The translations under genes and the position numbers were made by a program. Of a stretch of 64,000 bases of DNA, positions 55,471-64,000 are shown in pieces (positions within the stretch are counted from its first letter, which is position 1; each line of letters opens with the position of its first letter). The notes below the pieces were generated by a model. It did not search any database, was not told the origin of the DNA, and saw only the letters and a list, made by a program, of their open reading frames with translations. The DNA is taken from contig CAWFMA010000020.1 of the NCBI GenBank assembly GCA_963816855.1, forward strand, positions 1-64,000, written 5' to 3'. The stretch is from DASTFP01 sp963816855 (GTDB taxonomy: Bacteria > Verrucomicrobiota > Verrucomicrobiia > Chthoniobacterales > Terrimicrobiaceae).

Positions 55471-57661
55471 ATGAACTACAAATTTGTTAACTATCTCTGG
55501 GATGACGCCACGGCGTCCTCGCTCGATCCTGTCGACCGCCTTGTCTATCGCTCCAACCTTCTGGGGAGCGATCAGCGGATTACCAACACGGGGGGAGGCA
55601 ATACTTCTTCGAAGATTCTCGAGAGGGATCCGCTAACCGGGGAAAACATCGAGGTACTTTGGGTCAAGGGATCCGGCGGTGACCTTCGAACTTCGAAGCG
55701 CGAAAATTTCTCCTCGCTCTACCAGGGGAAGCTGCTCGGGCTTCAGAAGCTTTATGCGAACCGCACCGACCGGGGCGCGAAGTCGCAAGCCGAGGACGAC
55801 ATGGTGGCCATGTATTTTCATGCCACGTTCAATCTTAATCCGCGCGCGAGTTCCATCGACACGCCCCTGCACAGTTTCCTGCCCGGGCAACACGTTGATC
55901 ATATGCATCCGAACGCCATTATCGCCGTTGCGGCGAGCCGGCGCTGCGAGGCGCTGACCAAGGAGATCTTTGGTCGGGAGATGGCTTATGTCCCGTGGAT
56001 GCGGCCGGGATTTGAGCTGGGGCTAGCGATGCAGAGGATCGCCAAGGAGAATCCGGAGGTGCGGGCGATCATGATGGGGCAGCATGGCTTCATCTCATGG
56101 CAGGACGACGACAAGCTCTGTTACGAGGAGACCCTGCGGTTCATCGAGAAGGCCTCCGATTACATCGAGAATAAATACCAAACCAAGGGGGGCGACGCCC
56201 AAGCCTTTGGCGGCCAGAAATACCAGGCACTCGACGAGTATCGGCGGCGCGCGATGCTGGCCCAGATTCTCCCGTGGCTTCGCGGACAGGTTTCGCAGCA
56301 GAAGCGCTTCATCGGCACCATTCAGGATGATGAGAAGATCCTTCGTTACGTGAACTCGAACGACGCGCCGCGCTTGTCCGAACTCGGAACAAGCTGTCCG
56401 GATCATTTTTTGCGGACCAAGATCAAACCTCTCTACGTAGATTGGAACCCTCAATCCGAAGACGCCGCCTCCCTGCGACGAAAACTCGGCGACGGCCTCG
56501 TCAAATACCGGCAGGACTACGCGGACTATTACGAGCGTTGCAAGCATCCGAACTCTCCGGCGATGCGGGATGCAAACCCTACCGTGATCCTCATCCCCGG
56601 CCTGGGCATGATCGCATGGGGGAAAGATAAATCCGAGTCGCGAGTGACCGCGGAGTTCTACAATTGCGCCGTGGAAGTGATGCGCGGCGCGGAAGCAATC
56701 GATGAATACATCGCGTTGCCGCAAAAGGAAGCCTTCGACATCGAATACTGGCTGCTCGAAGAGGCCAAGCTGCGACGAATGCCGGCGGAGAAGGAACTCG
56801 CCCGCCAGGTTGTCATCGTCATCGGGGCGGGCAGCGGCATCGGGAAGGAAACTGCCCATCGGCTCGTCAATGAAGGCGCTCACGTCGTGAGCGTCGATTT
56901 GAACCGTGAAGCGGCCGATTCCACAGCCAAAGAGATCGAACAAAAATACGGGACGGGCATCGGCGTGGCGGGCAGCGGAATCTCCGGCTGCGGTCCAGCC
57001 CTTGGTCTTTCGGCGAATATCACCGACCGCCAATCCGTCCGGGAGATGCTGGATCAGGCAATCCTCGCCTATGGGGGGTTCGATTCCGTTTGCGTGACCG
57101 CGGGAATCTTTGTGCCGAGTGACACGACCGGACACATTCCGGACGAGAAGTGGGCGGTCACGTTCAACATCAACGTCACGGGCAGTTATATCGTCGGCGA
57201 CGAGGCCAGGAAGACATGGAAGGAACAAGGGCTCCGTGGCAAGCTCGTGCTCACCAGCAGCGCGAACGCCGTGGTCGCGAAGAAAGGAAGCATCGCCTAC
57301 GACGCTTCCAAAGGCCGCGGCCAATCATCTCGTGCGCGAGCTTGCTATCGAGCTGGCGCCTCTCGTGCGCGTCAACGGCGTCGCGCCGGCTACCGTCGTG
57401 AAAGGAAGTGCGATGTTCCCCCGGGACCGGGTCATCGGGTCCCTGGCCAAGTACGACCTTCCGTACCGGGACGACGAGGAGACGGAATCGCTGGTCAACA
57501 AGCTCGCGCAATTCTATGCGGATCGCACCTTGACGAGGTCGCCGATCACGCCCGCCGACCAGGCGGAAGCATACTTTCTTCTGGTCAGTGATCGACTCAG
57601 CAAAACGACCGGCCAAATCATCACCGTGGATGGGGGGTTGCACGAAGCATTTCTTCGCTAA
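55471..57661 (+). pseudogene. Bifunctional rhamnulose-1-phosphate aldolase/short-chain dehydrogenase, one frameshift
   Basis: Starts at the ATG at 55471 (frame open to 55387). Residues 1-430 are a class II aldolase domain: NTGGGNTSSKI, WVKGSGGDL and HVDHMHPNAIIA with the zinc histidines. Residues 440-700 are an SDR: VVIVIGAGSGIGKE, VTAGIF, TSSANAV and IAYDASK. One extra base in the A-run at 57310-57312 shifts the frame; the other frame continues to 57661 with NHLVRELAIELAPLVRVNGV and the C-terminal ITVDGGLHEAF. The intact enzyme cleaves rhamnulose-1-phosphate and oxidises lactaldehyde to lactate (RhaEW type). One-base error in the assembly is a real alternative. Confidence 0.85.
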
Positions 57662-57832
57662 ATCTTCTGCGATTCTGAAAACCGCATCCCTTACCTTTCG
57701 TCTCGCAGAAAGGCATCCCCGGCATTGGCCGAGTGGTTTCGCGCTCTTCGTGGGACGCGGGGAGAGGGCCGCGCATCGAGAGCCCGCCTTGCCCCGCCAG
57801 GCAAAAGGATCGAATTTTTCAGGCACCGGACC

Positions 57833-59797
57833 ATGACACGGGACTGCTCTCCAAATCAAAAAGGCGAACTGGTCGATTTGTATCCGCTCTCGCGCGAGGT
57901 GCCAAACATCGACGCAGCGGTCGCCGAGATCGCCCGCTATTCGGCGGAGCTTACCTTGCCACAGGGCACCATTCACGTCCTGAGTGATGTCCATGGTGAA
58001 GACCAGAAGCTTCGCCATGTGATCAACAATGCTTCGGGCACCTTGCGCCCCTTGGTGGAGCGGCTTTTTCAGGAGCACATGACTCCCGGGCGTTTCCAGG
58101 AATTCCTGACGCTGATCTTCTATCCCGCCGAAGTTGTGGGCCGGCTGGAGCGTGACCTCCAAGGCGCCCGAGAGCAAGTGCTGTATGCGCAGCGCATCCT
58201 GCATGATTTGTTCGCGGTCGTGCGGGTGCTGGCTTCACGGCGCAGTTTGCGCCACGCCACCAGGGTGTTTCCCGCCGAGTACCGGGAATTGTTTACCGAG
58301 ATCCTCCATGCCCCCTCGACCGAACGAAACCGGGACTATGTGGAAGCGATCGTTGACGCGCTGGCGCGGCGCGGCCGGCTCCTCCATCTCATCCACCTGA
58401 CCGGTCGAATCATTCGCAATCTAACTATCGACGAACTCGTGATTGCGGGGGACTGCTGGGATCGAGGCCCCCGGGGCGACCGGGTGGTTGACTATCTGAT
58501 GCAGCAGCCCAAGGTGGCGCTGACCTGGGGGAACCACGATGTGGCCTGGATAGGGGCGGCTCTTGGCCATCCCGCCCTGATCTGCCAGGTTTTGCGGATC
58601 TCGCTTCGCTACCGGCGCCTGTTGCAACTCGAAGAAGGCTACGGCATCCCGGTGGCCGCTTTGGCCCTACTTGCCCGCACGGCCTACGCGGATGATCCGG
58701 CGACGAGTTTCGCCGTCAAAGGTTCCGGCATGCGAGATCCCGTTACCATGGCGCGAATGCAGAAGGCGGCCGCGATCATGCAATTTAAACTTGAGGGTCA
58801 ATTGATCGCGCGTCACCCCGAATGGGAGTTGGACGAACGCCGGTTGCTGCATCGCATCAACCGCGCGGAAGGGACAGTCGAACTGGATGGCTCGACTTAC
58901 GCGCTGAGAGATGTTCATTTGCCTACGGTTGATCCCGAGGACCCTTACGCTTTGAGCGCCGAGGAAGCCACTTGCCTGGAAAGGTTTCGCGCCTCCTTCC
59001 TGGCCAGCCAAAAGCTTTGGAAACAGGTGCAGTGGATGGCGGCTTCGGGACGCATGCACCTGGTGCGCGAAGGGCATCTGATTTTTCACGGTTGCGTGCC
59101 GGTGGACGAAGACGGCGGATGGCTCCCCATGATGGTGGCTGGCCAACCCTACCAAGGCAAACCGTTGTTCGAAGCGATCGAACGTGAGGTCTATCGCCTG
59201 GTGGATGGATCGGCGGCTTCGCTGGAGGATGTGGACCTGTTCTGGTATCTCTGGAGCGGCCCGCGCTCTCCCTTGTTCGGCAAGGATCGCATCACAACTT
59301 TCGAGCGCGATCTCGTCGCCGACCCGCGCACGCACCATGAGACGAAAAACCCGTACTTTCGGCTGATCCACGAAACCTGGTTTTGCGATAAGATCTTGTC
59401 CGAGTTCGGAGTTGATCCGGCCGCGGGCATGATCGTCAACGGCCACGTTCCCGTAAAGGTCGAGAAAGGCGAGTCCCCGTTGAAAAGAAGCGGCAAGGCC
59501 GTCACGATTGACGGAGCTTTCTCCGAGGCCTACGGAGACCACGGCTTCACGCTGGTTCTCGAACCGCTGCGGACCTTCATTGCGACTCATCATCATTTTG
59601 AGTCGGCTCAGGCGGCTATCGAGAAGGGGGCCGATATCGTGCCCAGCCGGACGGTTGTGCGGGAATGGGAGCAGCCCAGACGGGTGGCAGATAGTCAACG
59701 CGGCCGACAACTGCGCCTCGCCATAGGACGCCTGGAACGCTTGATTGAGGCTTATCGCAAACACGATCTGCAGCAGCGTTTCCCAAATCACGTTTGA
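57833..59797 (+). CDS. fbp: Class III fructose-1,6-bisphosphatase
   Basis: 654 residues from the ATG at 57833; the frame is open upstream but family similarity starts near residue 8. It is a phosphoesterase-fold FBPase of the FBP_2 family: IHVLSDVHGEDQKL, VIAGDCWDRGPRGD, TWGNHDVAWIGAA, HGCVPVDEDGGW and VNGHVPVKVEKGE supply metal and phosphate ligands. It dephosphorylates fructose 1,6-bisphosphate for gluconeogenesis. Typical of Firmicutes and Bacteroidetes, rarer elsewhere. Full length. Confidence 0.92.
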   Translation: MTRDCSPNQKGELVDLYPLSREVPNIDAAVAEIARYSAELTLPQGTIHVLSDVHGEDQKLRHVINNASGTLRPLVERLFQEHMTPGRFQEFLTLIFYPAEVVGRLERDLQGAREQVLYAQRILHDLFAVVRVLASRRSLRHATRVFPAEYRELFTEILHAPSTERNRDYVEAIVDALARRGRLLHLIHLTGRIIRNLTIDELVIAGDCWDRGPRGDRVVDYLMQQPKVALTWGNHDVAWIGAALGHPALICQVLRISLRYRRLLQLEEGYGIPVAALALLARTAYADDPATSFAVKGSGMRDPVTMARMQKAAAIMQFKLEGQLIARHPEWELDERRLLHRINRAEGTVELDGSTYALRDVHLPTVDPEDPYALSAEEATCLERFRASFLASQKLWKQVQWMAASGRMHLVREGHLIFHGCVPVDEDGGWLPMMVAGQPYQGKPLFEAIEREVYRLVDGSAASLEDVDLFWYLWSGPRSPLFGKDRITTFERDLVADPRTHHETKNPYFRLIHETWFCDKILSEFGVDPAAGMIVNGHVPVKVEKGESPLKRSGKAVTIDGAFSEAYGDHGFTLVLEPLRTFIATHHHFESAQAAIEKGADIVPSRTVVREWEQPRRVADSQRGRQLRLAIGRLERLIEAYRKHDLQQRFPNHV

Positions 59798-59930
59798 GAG
59801 TCGCCGCGGCGACAAAGGCGAACAGCGTTGAGGATTCGCCTACGTCCGTTCTCCGCTGATAGAACCGCTTGTCCATTCAAGCGGTGGCACGCGGTCTCCG
59901 GTCCCCAGACGATTCCTTGCCGGCTCACCG

Positions 59931-60530
59931 ATGCGAAAAAGCCCGAAGACGAGGAATCTGTCCAGCGTGCGTGTCGAAGCGCGCCGCTGCCGGAATTGCC
60001 CCTTATGGAAGAATGCCACTCAGACTGTCTTTGGCGAAGGTCGACAGTCGGCCAGAATCATGTTCATTGGAGAGCAACCCGGCGACGTGGAGGACCGGAA
60101 GGGAAAACCGTTTGTCGGGCCGGCGGGAAAACTCCTCGATCAGGCTTTGATCGACGCGGGCATCTCACGCCCGGACTGCTATTTCACAAACGCGGTCAAG
60201 CATTTCAAGTGGGAACCTCGAGGCAAACGACGGATTCATAAGAAACCGTCGCCGAGAGAAGTTGCGGCTTGCCGCCCCTGGCTTGAAGCCGAACTTGGGC
60301 TTGTTAAGCCTGCAATCATTGTTTGCCTCGGCGCCACCGCCGCCGCCGCAGTGATGGGCCCTGCGATTCGCGTTTTGCGAGATCGGGGAAAACTCCTCCC
60401 TTCGCCCCTCGCGAAAAGCATTTTGGTGACCATCCACCCCTCCGCGATGCTCCGCATGCCGGACCGGGAGCTGGCGAAAAAAGAATATCAACGTTTTGTC
60501 AGGGACCTCACCGTAGCCGCACTGGCCTGA
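59931..60530 (+). CDS. UdgX-type uracil-DNA glycosylase
   Basis: 199 residues. Iron-sulfur cysteines in CRNCPLW, motif A GEQPGDVEDRKGKPFVGPAG, and the UdgX-specific loop KRRIHK near residue 100, then LGATAAAAVMG and the second cysteine region with HPSAMLR. In UdgX the histidine of KRRIH attacks the abasic sugar and the enzyme stays covalently bound to DNA. All diagnostic residues are present, so this is UdgX rather than family 4 UDG. Solitary gene. Confidence 0.88.
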   Translation: MRKSPKTRNLSSVRVEARRCRNCPLWKNATQTVFGEGRQSARIMFIGEQPGDVEDRKGKPFVGPAGKLLDQALIDAGISRPDCYFTNAVKHFKWEPRGKRRIHKKPSPREVAACRPWLEAELGLVKPAIIVCLGATAAAAVMGPAIRVLRDRGKLLPSPLAKSILVTIHPSAMLRMPDRELAKKEYQRFVRDLTVAALA

Positions 60531-60593
60531 AGCCCCGCGCATTGAGGCTAGGCTGCCTGCTCGACACCAATTCCCAGGCGATCGGCGAACGCC

Positions 60594-60671
60594 CTAATAG
60601 AGGCCCAAGAATTTGAGGATTACCGCGACGACGACAATCACCCCGATGATATAGAATATGTTGTAGCCCAT
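60594..60671 (-). CDS. Tiny hydrophobic membrane peptide
   Basis: 25 residues, almost one membrane helix (NIFYIIGVIVVVAVILKFLGLY). Peptides of this size and style are common in soil bacteria and of unknown function. The ribosome site is weak. Could also be chance. Confidence 0.45.
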   Translation of the reverse strand: MGYNIFYIIGVIVVVAVILKFLGLY

Positions 60672-60799
60672 GACACTTAATCGCGGGTTGCCGCCAACGT
60701 GCGTGTATCCATCCTGCCTGAAACGAGACGCGCACTCGCGCTTCGTTCGCTCTTTCGCAACTGCGGAGGCGACAAGTTCACCCCGCAGCCGCATTCTTC

Positions 60800-61501
60800 T
60801 CATTGGCTGATCACCGGGCTCCAGCGCAATTCGCTTACTCCTGGACGACTGGCAAGCCCTGCAACATAGGCTGGCGGTGAACAATCCCGGCGGGAGGCCC
60901 GCCATCCGACTTCCAATCGCACTTCACGGTTCTCCGCGGTATGTTTGAGGGCCAATGCAGCGATTTCGTGCCCGCTTTCCTCAACGGCACGAATTATTTC
61001 CTCTTGGGAGGGCCCTCCGGCGGAGACAAGGATCGACAGTGTTGCTTCGCGACGCTGTTTCCACCTCGCCTCAATCGCTTCGAGACACCACAGGACAACA
61101 ACGGCCATCGCGAGCAAAACGAACCCGAGCGAAATATAGCCGGCGCCGAAGCAAAAACCCATCAACGTGGTAAACCAAAGCGTCCCCGCGGTGGTAACAC
61201 CCGTGATTGCATTTCCCCGATGAAGGATCGCTCCGGCGCCGATAAACCCCATGCCCGTGAGGATTCCCAAGGGAAGCCTCATGATATCCAGGGTCACGAA
61301 AGAATCCCCGACTTTTCCTGTCGTTGCGAGCAAGAGATTCCCCAAGATCATGCTGGCCGATGCGGTCAGGCAAACGAGAACCGTGGTTCGAAGTCCCGCT
61401 GGCCGGCCGTGCTCGCTTCGATTCGCGCCGACTATCGCGCCCGCCGCGAAAGTGACGAGGAGGCGAACGATAATGTCCCACCACGTCACCTCCAATTGCA
61501 T
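60800..61501 (-). CDS. MgtC-family membrane protein
   Basis: 233 residues. Four to five membrane helices in the N half with the MgtC motif GANRSEHGRPAGLRTT and MGFIGAGAILHRG, GVTTAGTLW; a soluble ACT-like C domain follows. Family members modulate Mg2+ homeostasis and the F-ATPase. Complete. Confidence 0.9.
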   Translation of the reverse strand: MQLEVTWWDIIVRLLVTFAAGAIVGANRSEHGRPAGLRTTVLVCLTASASMILGNLLLATTGKVGDSFVTLDIMRLPLGILTGMGFIGAGAILHRGNAITGVTTAGTLWFTTLMGFCFGAGYISLGFVLLAMAVVVLWCLEAIEARWKQRREATLSILVSAGGPSQEEIIRAVEESGHEIAALALKHTAENREVRLEVGWRASRRDCSPPAYVAGLASRPGVSELRWSPVISQ

Positions 61502-61638
61502 GATCGGAAGCTCTGATATTCGCTTTTAGAGTTTCTTTGGATGCGCGCTCCCCTGTATTCCGGGAATAGCGTCAGGCACATCGGGATTCTCGCGCGACGA
61601 GAAAACATCCGCGCTAGTCCCAAAGACCAGCGCCAAGC

Positions 61639-61794
61639 CTACTGTGCGGCGGGCGTGGGGGTGGGCGTGGCGGCCGCCGGCGCAGTGGCCGGGGTCGGCG
61701 CTGGGGTGGCTTGAGCCGGAGGAGACTTGGAATTGTCACAGGAAGCTACGCAAACGATTCCCATGCAAATAAGAAGAAGATTCAGGATTTTCAT
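61639..61794 (-). CDS. Small Ala/Pro/Thr-rich lipoprotein
   Basis: 51 residues. Signal peptide MKILNLLLICMGIVCVASC with a lipobox (VASC), then a low-complexity tail of Pro, Ala and Thr. Such tethers occur widely in Verrucomicrobiota envelopes. Function unknown. Confidence 0.6.
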   Translation of the reverse strand: MKILNLLLICMGIVCVASCDNSKSPPAQATPAPTPATAPAAATPTPTPAAQ

Positions 61795-61991
61795 AAAGCG
61801 TGTGTTTCCTTGAGAAATCGTCTGGCGGGCGCTTGCTGATCCGCGTAGTTGCCCTGATAGGAAGGTCGGGGGAAACCTTATAACTGCAGGCACCATCGTT
61901 GGGCTTGTAGACTGTGGGCGGTTCTCAAACCTTTGAACTCCGAATGCTAATGGGCATCCATCAGCGCCGCTGAAATCGAAAATCTTCCGTA

Positions 61992-62441
61992 ATGACGACA
62001 CTTCACGAACACAAACCCAAGTTAGGCGGTCGGGTACGCCAAGATTCACGACCTATGACAGGTCTCGTTGCAATATTCGACAACGCTTGGACAATGCAGC
62101 AGGCGATTGAGCGACTCGTCGCTCGAGGGTATGACGAAGCCGTTTACGACGAGGCGATAATCTCTGAAAATACCGGTGAGATTTCGGTTCCTCAGGCCAA
62201 AAGGGCAGCCGGACCGGGAAAACCGAATTTACCTCCGAAGCCCGACAGAAACGAAGTCATCCGTGCCTTCAAGGCTCGCCTGGGCGACTACGGACTCTCC
62301 GACGAGGTGATAGAGGGTTATGCCATGACGTTCCTTCATGATGGAAAATTCGTTTTGGTAAAAACCGAACCGGAGCGTGCGGAGCAGGCAATGGAAATAT
62401 TGCGCGAGTGCGCAGCCACTCGCGTAACTCGATACGAGTGA
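61992..62441 (+). CDS. General-stress-protein-17M-like small protein
   Basis: 149 residues, or 128 from the ATG at 62055, which is closer to the family start (TGLVAIFDNAWTMQQAIERL). The fold is a ferredoxin-like repeat; a second block ends in FVLVKTEPERAEQAMEILRECA. Members are stress-induced and of unknown mechanism. Cytoplasmic. Confidence 0.65.
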   Translation: MTTLHEHKPKLGGRVRQDSRPMTGLVAIFDNAWTMQQAIERLVARGYDEAVYDEAIISENTGEISVPQAKRAAGPGKPNLPPKPDRNEVIRAFKARLGDYGLSDEVIEGYAMTFLHDGKFVLVKTEPERAEQAMEILRECAATRVTRYE

Positions 62442-62446
62442 AGGAG

Positions 62447-62872
62447 TTATTCGCGGCCAGTTCCATTGTTCAACTGCATGATCAAATAGCGCACCTGTTT
62501 GTTCGCGCCCTGGACCATCTCCAGCAGCATCGCTGCGTCTCTGGCCTCTGGAGCTTTGCGCCTCCCCAACCGAACTGACAGGGCACCAGAGGCCAAAACC
62601 GTGCCAGCCAAATGCTGACCGAGTGCGTCAAGAAGCTTCTCTGCCAATTCAGCGCGAATTTCGTTCATTTGATTTTCACTCACTTGCAATAGAGCATCGA
62701 TTCGCGAGGGCTGAACGTATGGATCTGTCGGCCACCCCCATAGGAATCTCGTGTCCGGCCCTGAGGCGGACCTCTCCTCCGCAAATATACTCCGACCGGA
62801 CGAATTTCCGAAGACAGCAAGCACAAAGATCTTTGCGATCGGCGCACAGGCGAACGGACCTTGAGTATTCAC
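62447..62872 (-). CDS. Hypothetical protein
   Basis: 141 residues as the longest frame; the ATG at 62668 (73 residues, NEIRAELAEKLLDALGQHL) is an equally good start because the part above it looks less coding. Mostly helical C-terminus (EMVQGANKQVRYLIMQLNNG). No known family. Confidence 0.45.
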   Translation of the reverse strand: MNTQGPFACAPIAKIFVLAVFGNSSGRSIFAEERSASGPDTRFLWGWPTDPYVQPSRIDALLQVSENQMNEIRAELAEKLLDALGQHLAGTVLASGALSVRLGRRKAPEARDAAMLLEMVQGANKQVRYLIMQLNNGTGRE

Positions 62873-62918
62873 GCAGCGGGCGTTTCTTGGGAGAATTTGG
62901 AGAACTCGACTGCCAGGT

Positions 62919-63128
62919 TCAGACTGTCCGGCCCTGGTCGCTTTCGTTTGCCTTCACGCGATCGTCGAGAACGCCCGGTTTAACAAATGCCGCGCGCTGC
63001 TCGCCAGCCATATTGCGTTTGACTGCCTCGGGGTCCTCGGAAAGGCTTTTCAGCCGTTCCGGAGCTTCAGTCCGAATCGACTTCGATCTGGAACGCGCTC
63101 CGATCGGCTTCGCAGTTGGTCGCTTCAT
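62919..63128 (-). CDS. Small basic hypothetical protein
   Basis: 69 residues, rich in Lys, Arg and Glu with no hydrophobic segment. Reads clean between stops, but no ribosome site or family supports it. Function unknown. Confidence 0.35.
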   Translation of the reverse strand: MKRPTAKPIGARSRSKSIRTEAPERLKSLSEDPEAVKRNMAGEQRAAFVKPGVLDDRVKANESDQGRTV

Positions 63129-63228
63129 GCCTATATATCGGGAATCGTCCCGGAAACGGCCGCCCCTCGGGAACCGCGCCGAAAACTACTCGTTTCAATT
63201 GGAGGCTCATTGCTCGGCGGCGCGTAAG

Positions 63229-63462
63229 TTATTCGCGGTCTTTAAGGTCGGTGCTTCCGTCGCGGCGAGCGCAATGGGCGCAGCAGAAAACTCGTCCATC
63301 CTTTTCGACCCCATGTCCGATGATCCGGCATCCGCACTGGGGACATTGCGGAGCGAGCGTTTGGATGGCACACTCGAAGCTATCAAAAATATGTCGTTTC
63401 CCACCGACAAAAACCTCGAAAGTTTTCTCTTAAGCATTCCCGCAAAGTTCACATGTTGGCAT
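63229..63462 (-). pseudogene. Zinc-ribbon protein with a stop at codon 11
   Basis: From the ATG at 63462: PTCELCGNA, then TAA, then in the same frame KTFEVFVGGKRHIFDSFECAI, CPQCGCRIIGHG and VFCCAHCARRDG. The whole is one zinc-binding protein with three CxxC-type pairs, similar to small zinc-ribbon proteins of soil bacteria. The TAA stands where relatives have Tyr or Asp, so a single base change kills the gene or the base call is wrong. Confidence 0.7.
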
Positions 63463-63592
63463 TGCTTTCCTTTGGTTTAAGATCAAATCGGCGGCCGGTA
63501 TTCCGCTGGATGTTCAATCCCATCTCGCTTCCAAAGACCGCCGGGAAACGGGAACAACCCTGTCATACCTGGCCGAACCGGGCGCGAACGTT

Positions 63593-64000
63593 GTGAATCG
63601 GGTGTTTCTACTTTCTCCCGCCCGCGCGGGCGGTCGCCGGGCCCGTATCCTTGCCGGCGGCCAGGCGACGTTTGAATTGGCGCGCCAGACCCAAGCCGGC
63701 GAGGCCACGCTGGGAGACGTCTTCGCTTTTTGCAGCGGGTTATATTTTCGCGGAAAACTAAGCTACGCGAAAACCTTTGCGCGCCCGCCTGCCGGGATAC
63801 CAGGCGTGCAAGTCATCACTCCGAGCCGCGGGCTGCTTCCGGCGGACTGGCGGATCGGCGTCGCCGATCTCGGCGAGTTTGCCTCCGTGGAAGTGAGTGC
63901 CGTTCACCCGGGATTCGCCGATCCCTTGCGGCGCACCGCCGAACCGCTCGCCGCCTCGGGCTGTGAAGTGGTGCTTCTCGGCAGCATCGCCACGGGAAAA
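63593..64000 (+). CDS. Conserved hypothetical protein, open at the right edge
   Basis: 136 codons visible from a GTG at 63593 (family start NRVFLLSPARAGGRRARI); the frame is open upstream without better starts. Blocks: LGDVFAFCSGLYFRGKLSYAK, then GVQVITPSRGLLPADW and the ATP-site-like VVLLGSIATGK at the edge. The family looks widespread among bacteria with reduced annotation and unknown function. C-terminus not seen. Confidence 0.6.
   Translation, partial: MNRVFLLSPARAGGRRARILAGGQATFELARQTQAGEATLGDVFAFCSGLYFRGKLSYAKTFARPPAGIPGVQVITPSRGLLPADWRIGVADLGEFASVEVSAVHPGFADPLRRTAEPLAASGCEVVLLGSIATGK

Noticed and set aside
56095..57324. 409-residue minus-strand frame
   Set aside because: Antisense to the rhamnulose-phosphate aldolase gene.
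59800..59813. Palindrome GTCGCCGCGGCGAC after the fructose bisphosphatase
   Set aside because: No loop and no T-run; cannot be called a terminator.
58667..59815. 382-residue minus-strand frame
   Set aside because: Antisense to the class III fructose bisphosphatase.
62623..63480. 285-residue plus-strand frame
   Set aside because: Serine- and arginine-rich, no family features; overlaps the zinc-ribbon gene on the other strand, which has clear CxxC pairs.
1..64000. CRISPR arrays
   Set aside because: No series of evenly spaced direct repeats and no cas gene found.

Overview
The window looks like the chromosome of a Gram-negative soil or freshwater bacterium, most probably Verrucomicrobiota. 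This is inference from gene content: an overlapping cluster of LPS export genes followed by HPr kinase, HPr and enzyme I; a DUF5069 protein; short overlapping operons; roughly 58-60 % GC by eye. No rRNA, tRNA or CRISPR array was found. Housekeeping genes (sppA, thiL, corA, upp, kdsA, lptB, hprK, ptsI, fructose bisphosphatase) are intact, while many accessory genes carry one or a few frameshifts or stops. That points to accessory gene erosion, with sequencing error possible for the single-base lesions.

Layout. 1-2903: a cyclic-nucleotide-domain histidine kinase duplicated head to tail, open at the left edge. 3323-8470: an accessory block with a YegI-like kinase/coiled-coil/helix-hairpin-helix protein, a PP2C phosphatase, three small plus-strand genes and a tyrosine integrase. 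8723-20903: core genes (rsmA fused to a Nudix domain, sppA, CPBP protease, thiL, corA, a lipid glycosyltransferase, upp, two Gfo/Idh/MocA oxidoreductases, ThuA, a dicarboxylate symporter). 20.9-30.2 kb: a graveyard of decayed genes (ISL3 and IS3 transposases, a LacI regulator, an isochorismatase-like hydrolase, a DUF6362 remnant, a nickel-binding/cyclase fusion, an RHS protein) around an intact hypothetical gene and an intact phosphoesterase.

30.2-46.4 kb: core region with lipid kinase, SPFH protein, kdsA-lptC-lptA-lptB-hprK-HPr-ptsI, a secreted alpha-amylase, small enzymes, a NamZ-like muramidase and a 3D-domain protein, ending in a clear terminator. 46.5-54.5 kb: fdhD with a dead formate dehydrogenase-like gene, a di-iron/MBL protein, an MFS transporter, a methyltransferase, an RraA-like aldolase and long non-coding stretches. 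54.5-57.7 kb: a damaged L-rhamnose catabolic operon (rhaA 3' end, rhaM, frameshifted aldolase/dehydrogenase). 57.8-64 kb: class III fructose-1,6-bisphosphatase, a UdgX-type uracil-DNA glycosylase, MgtC, several small proteins, a zinc-ribbon gene with an early stop and a gene open at the right edge.

How the genes fit together. The kdsA-to-ptsI run couples outer-membrane LPS assembly to a regulatory phosphotransfer system (HPr keeps both the His and the Ser phosphorylation sites). The rhamnose operon would turn rhamnulose phosphate into lactaldehyde and lactate, but isomerase and aldolase are both damaged. The kinase/PP2C pair beside an integrase is the best candidate for an under-described mobile signalling or defence module.
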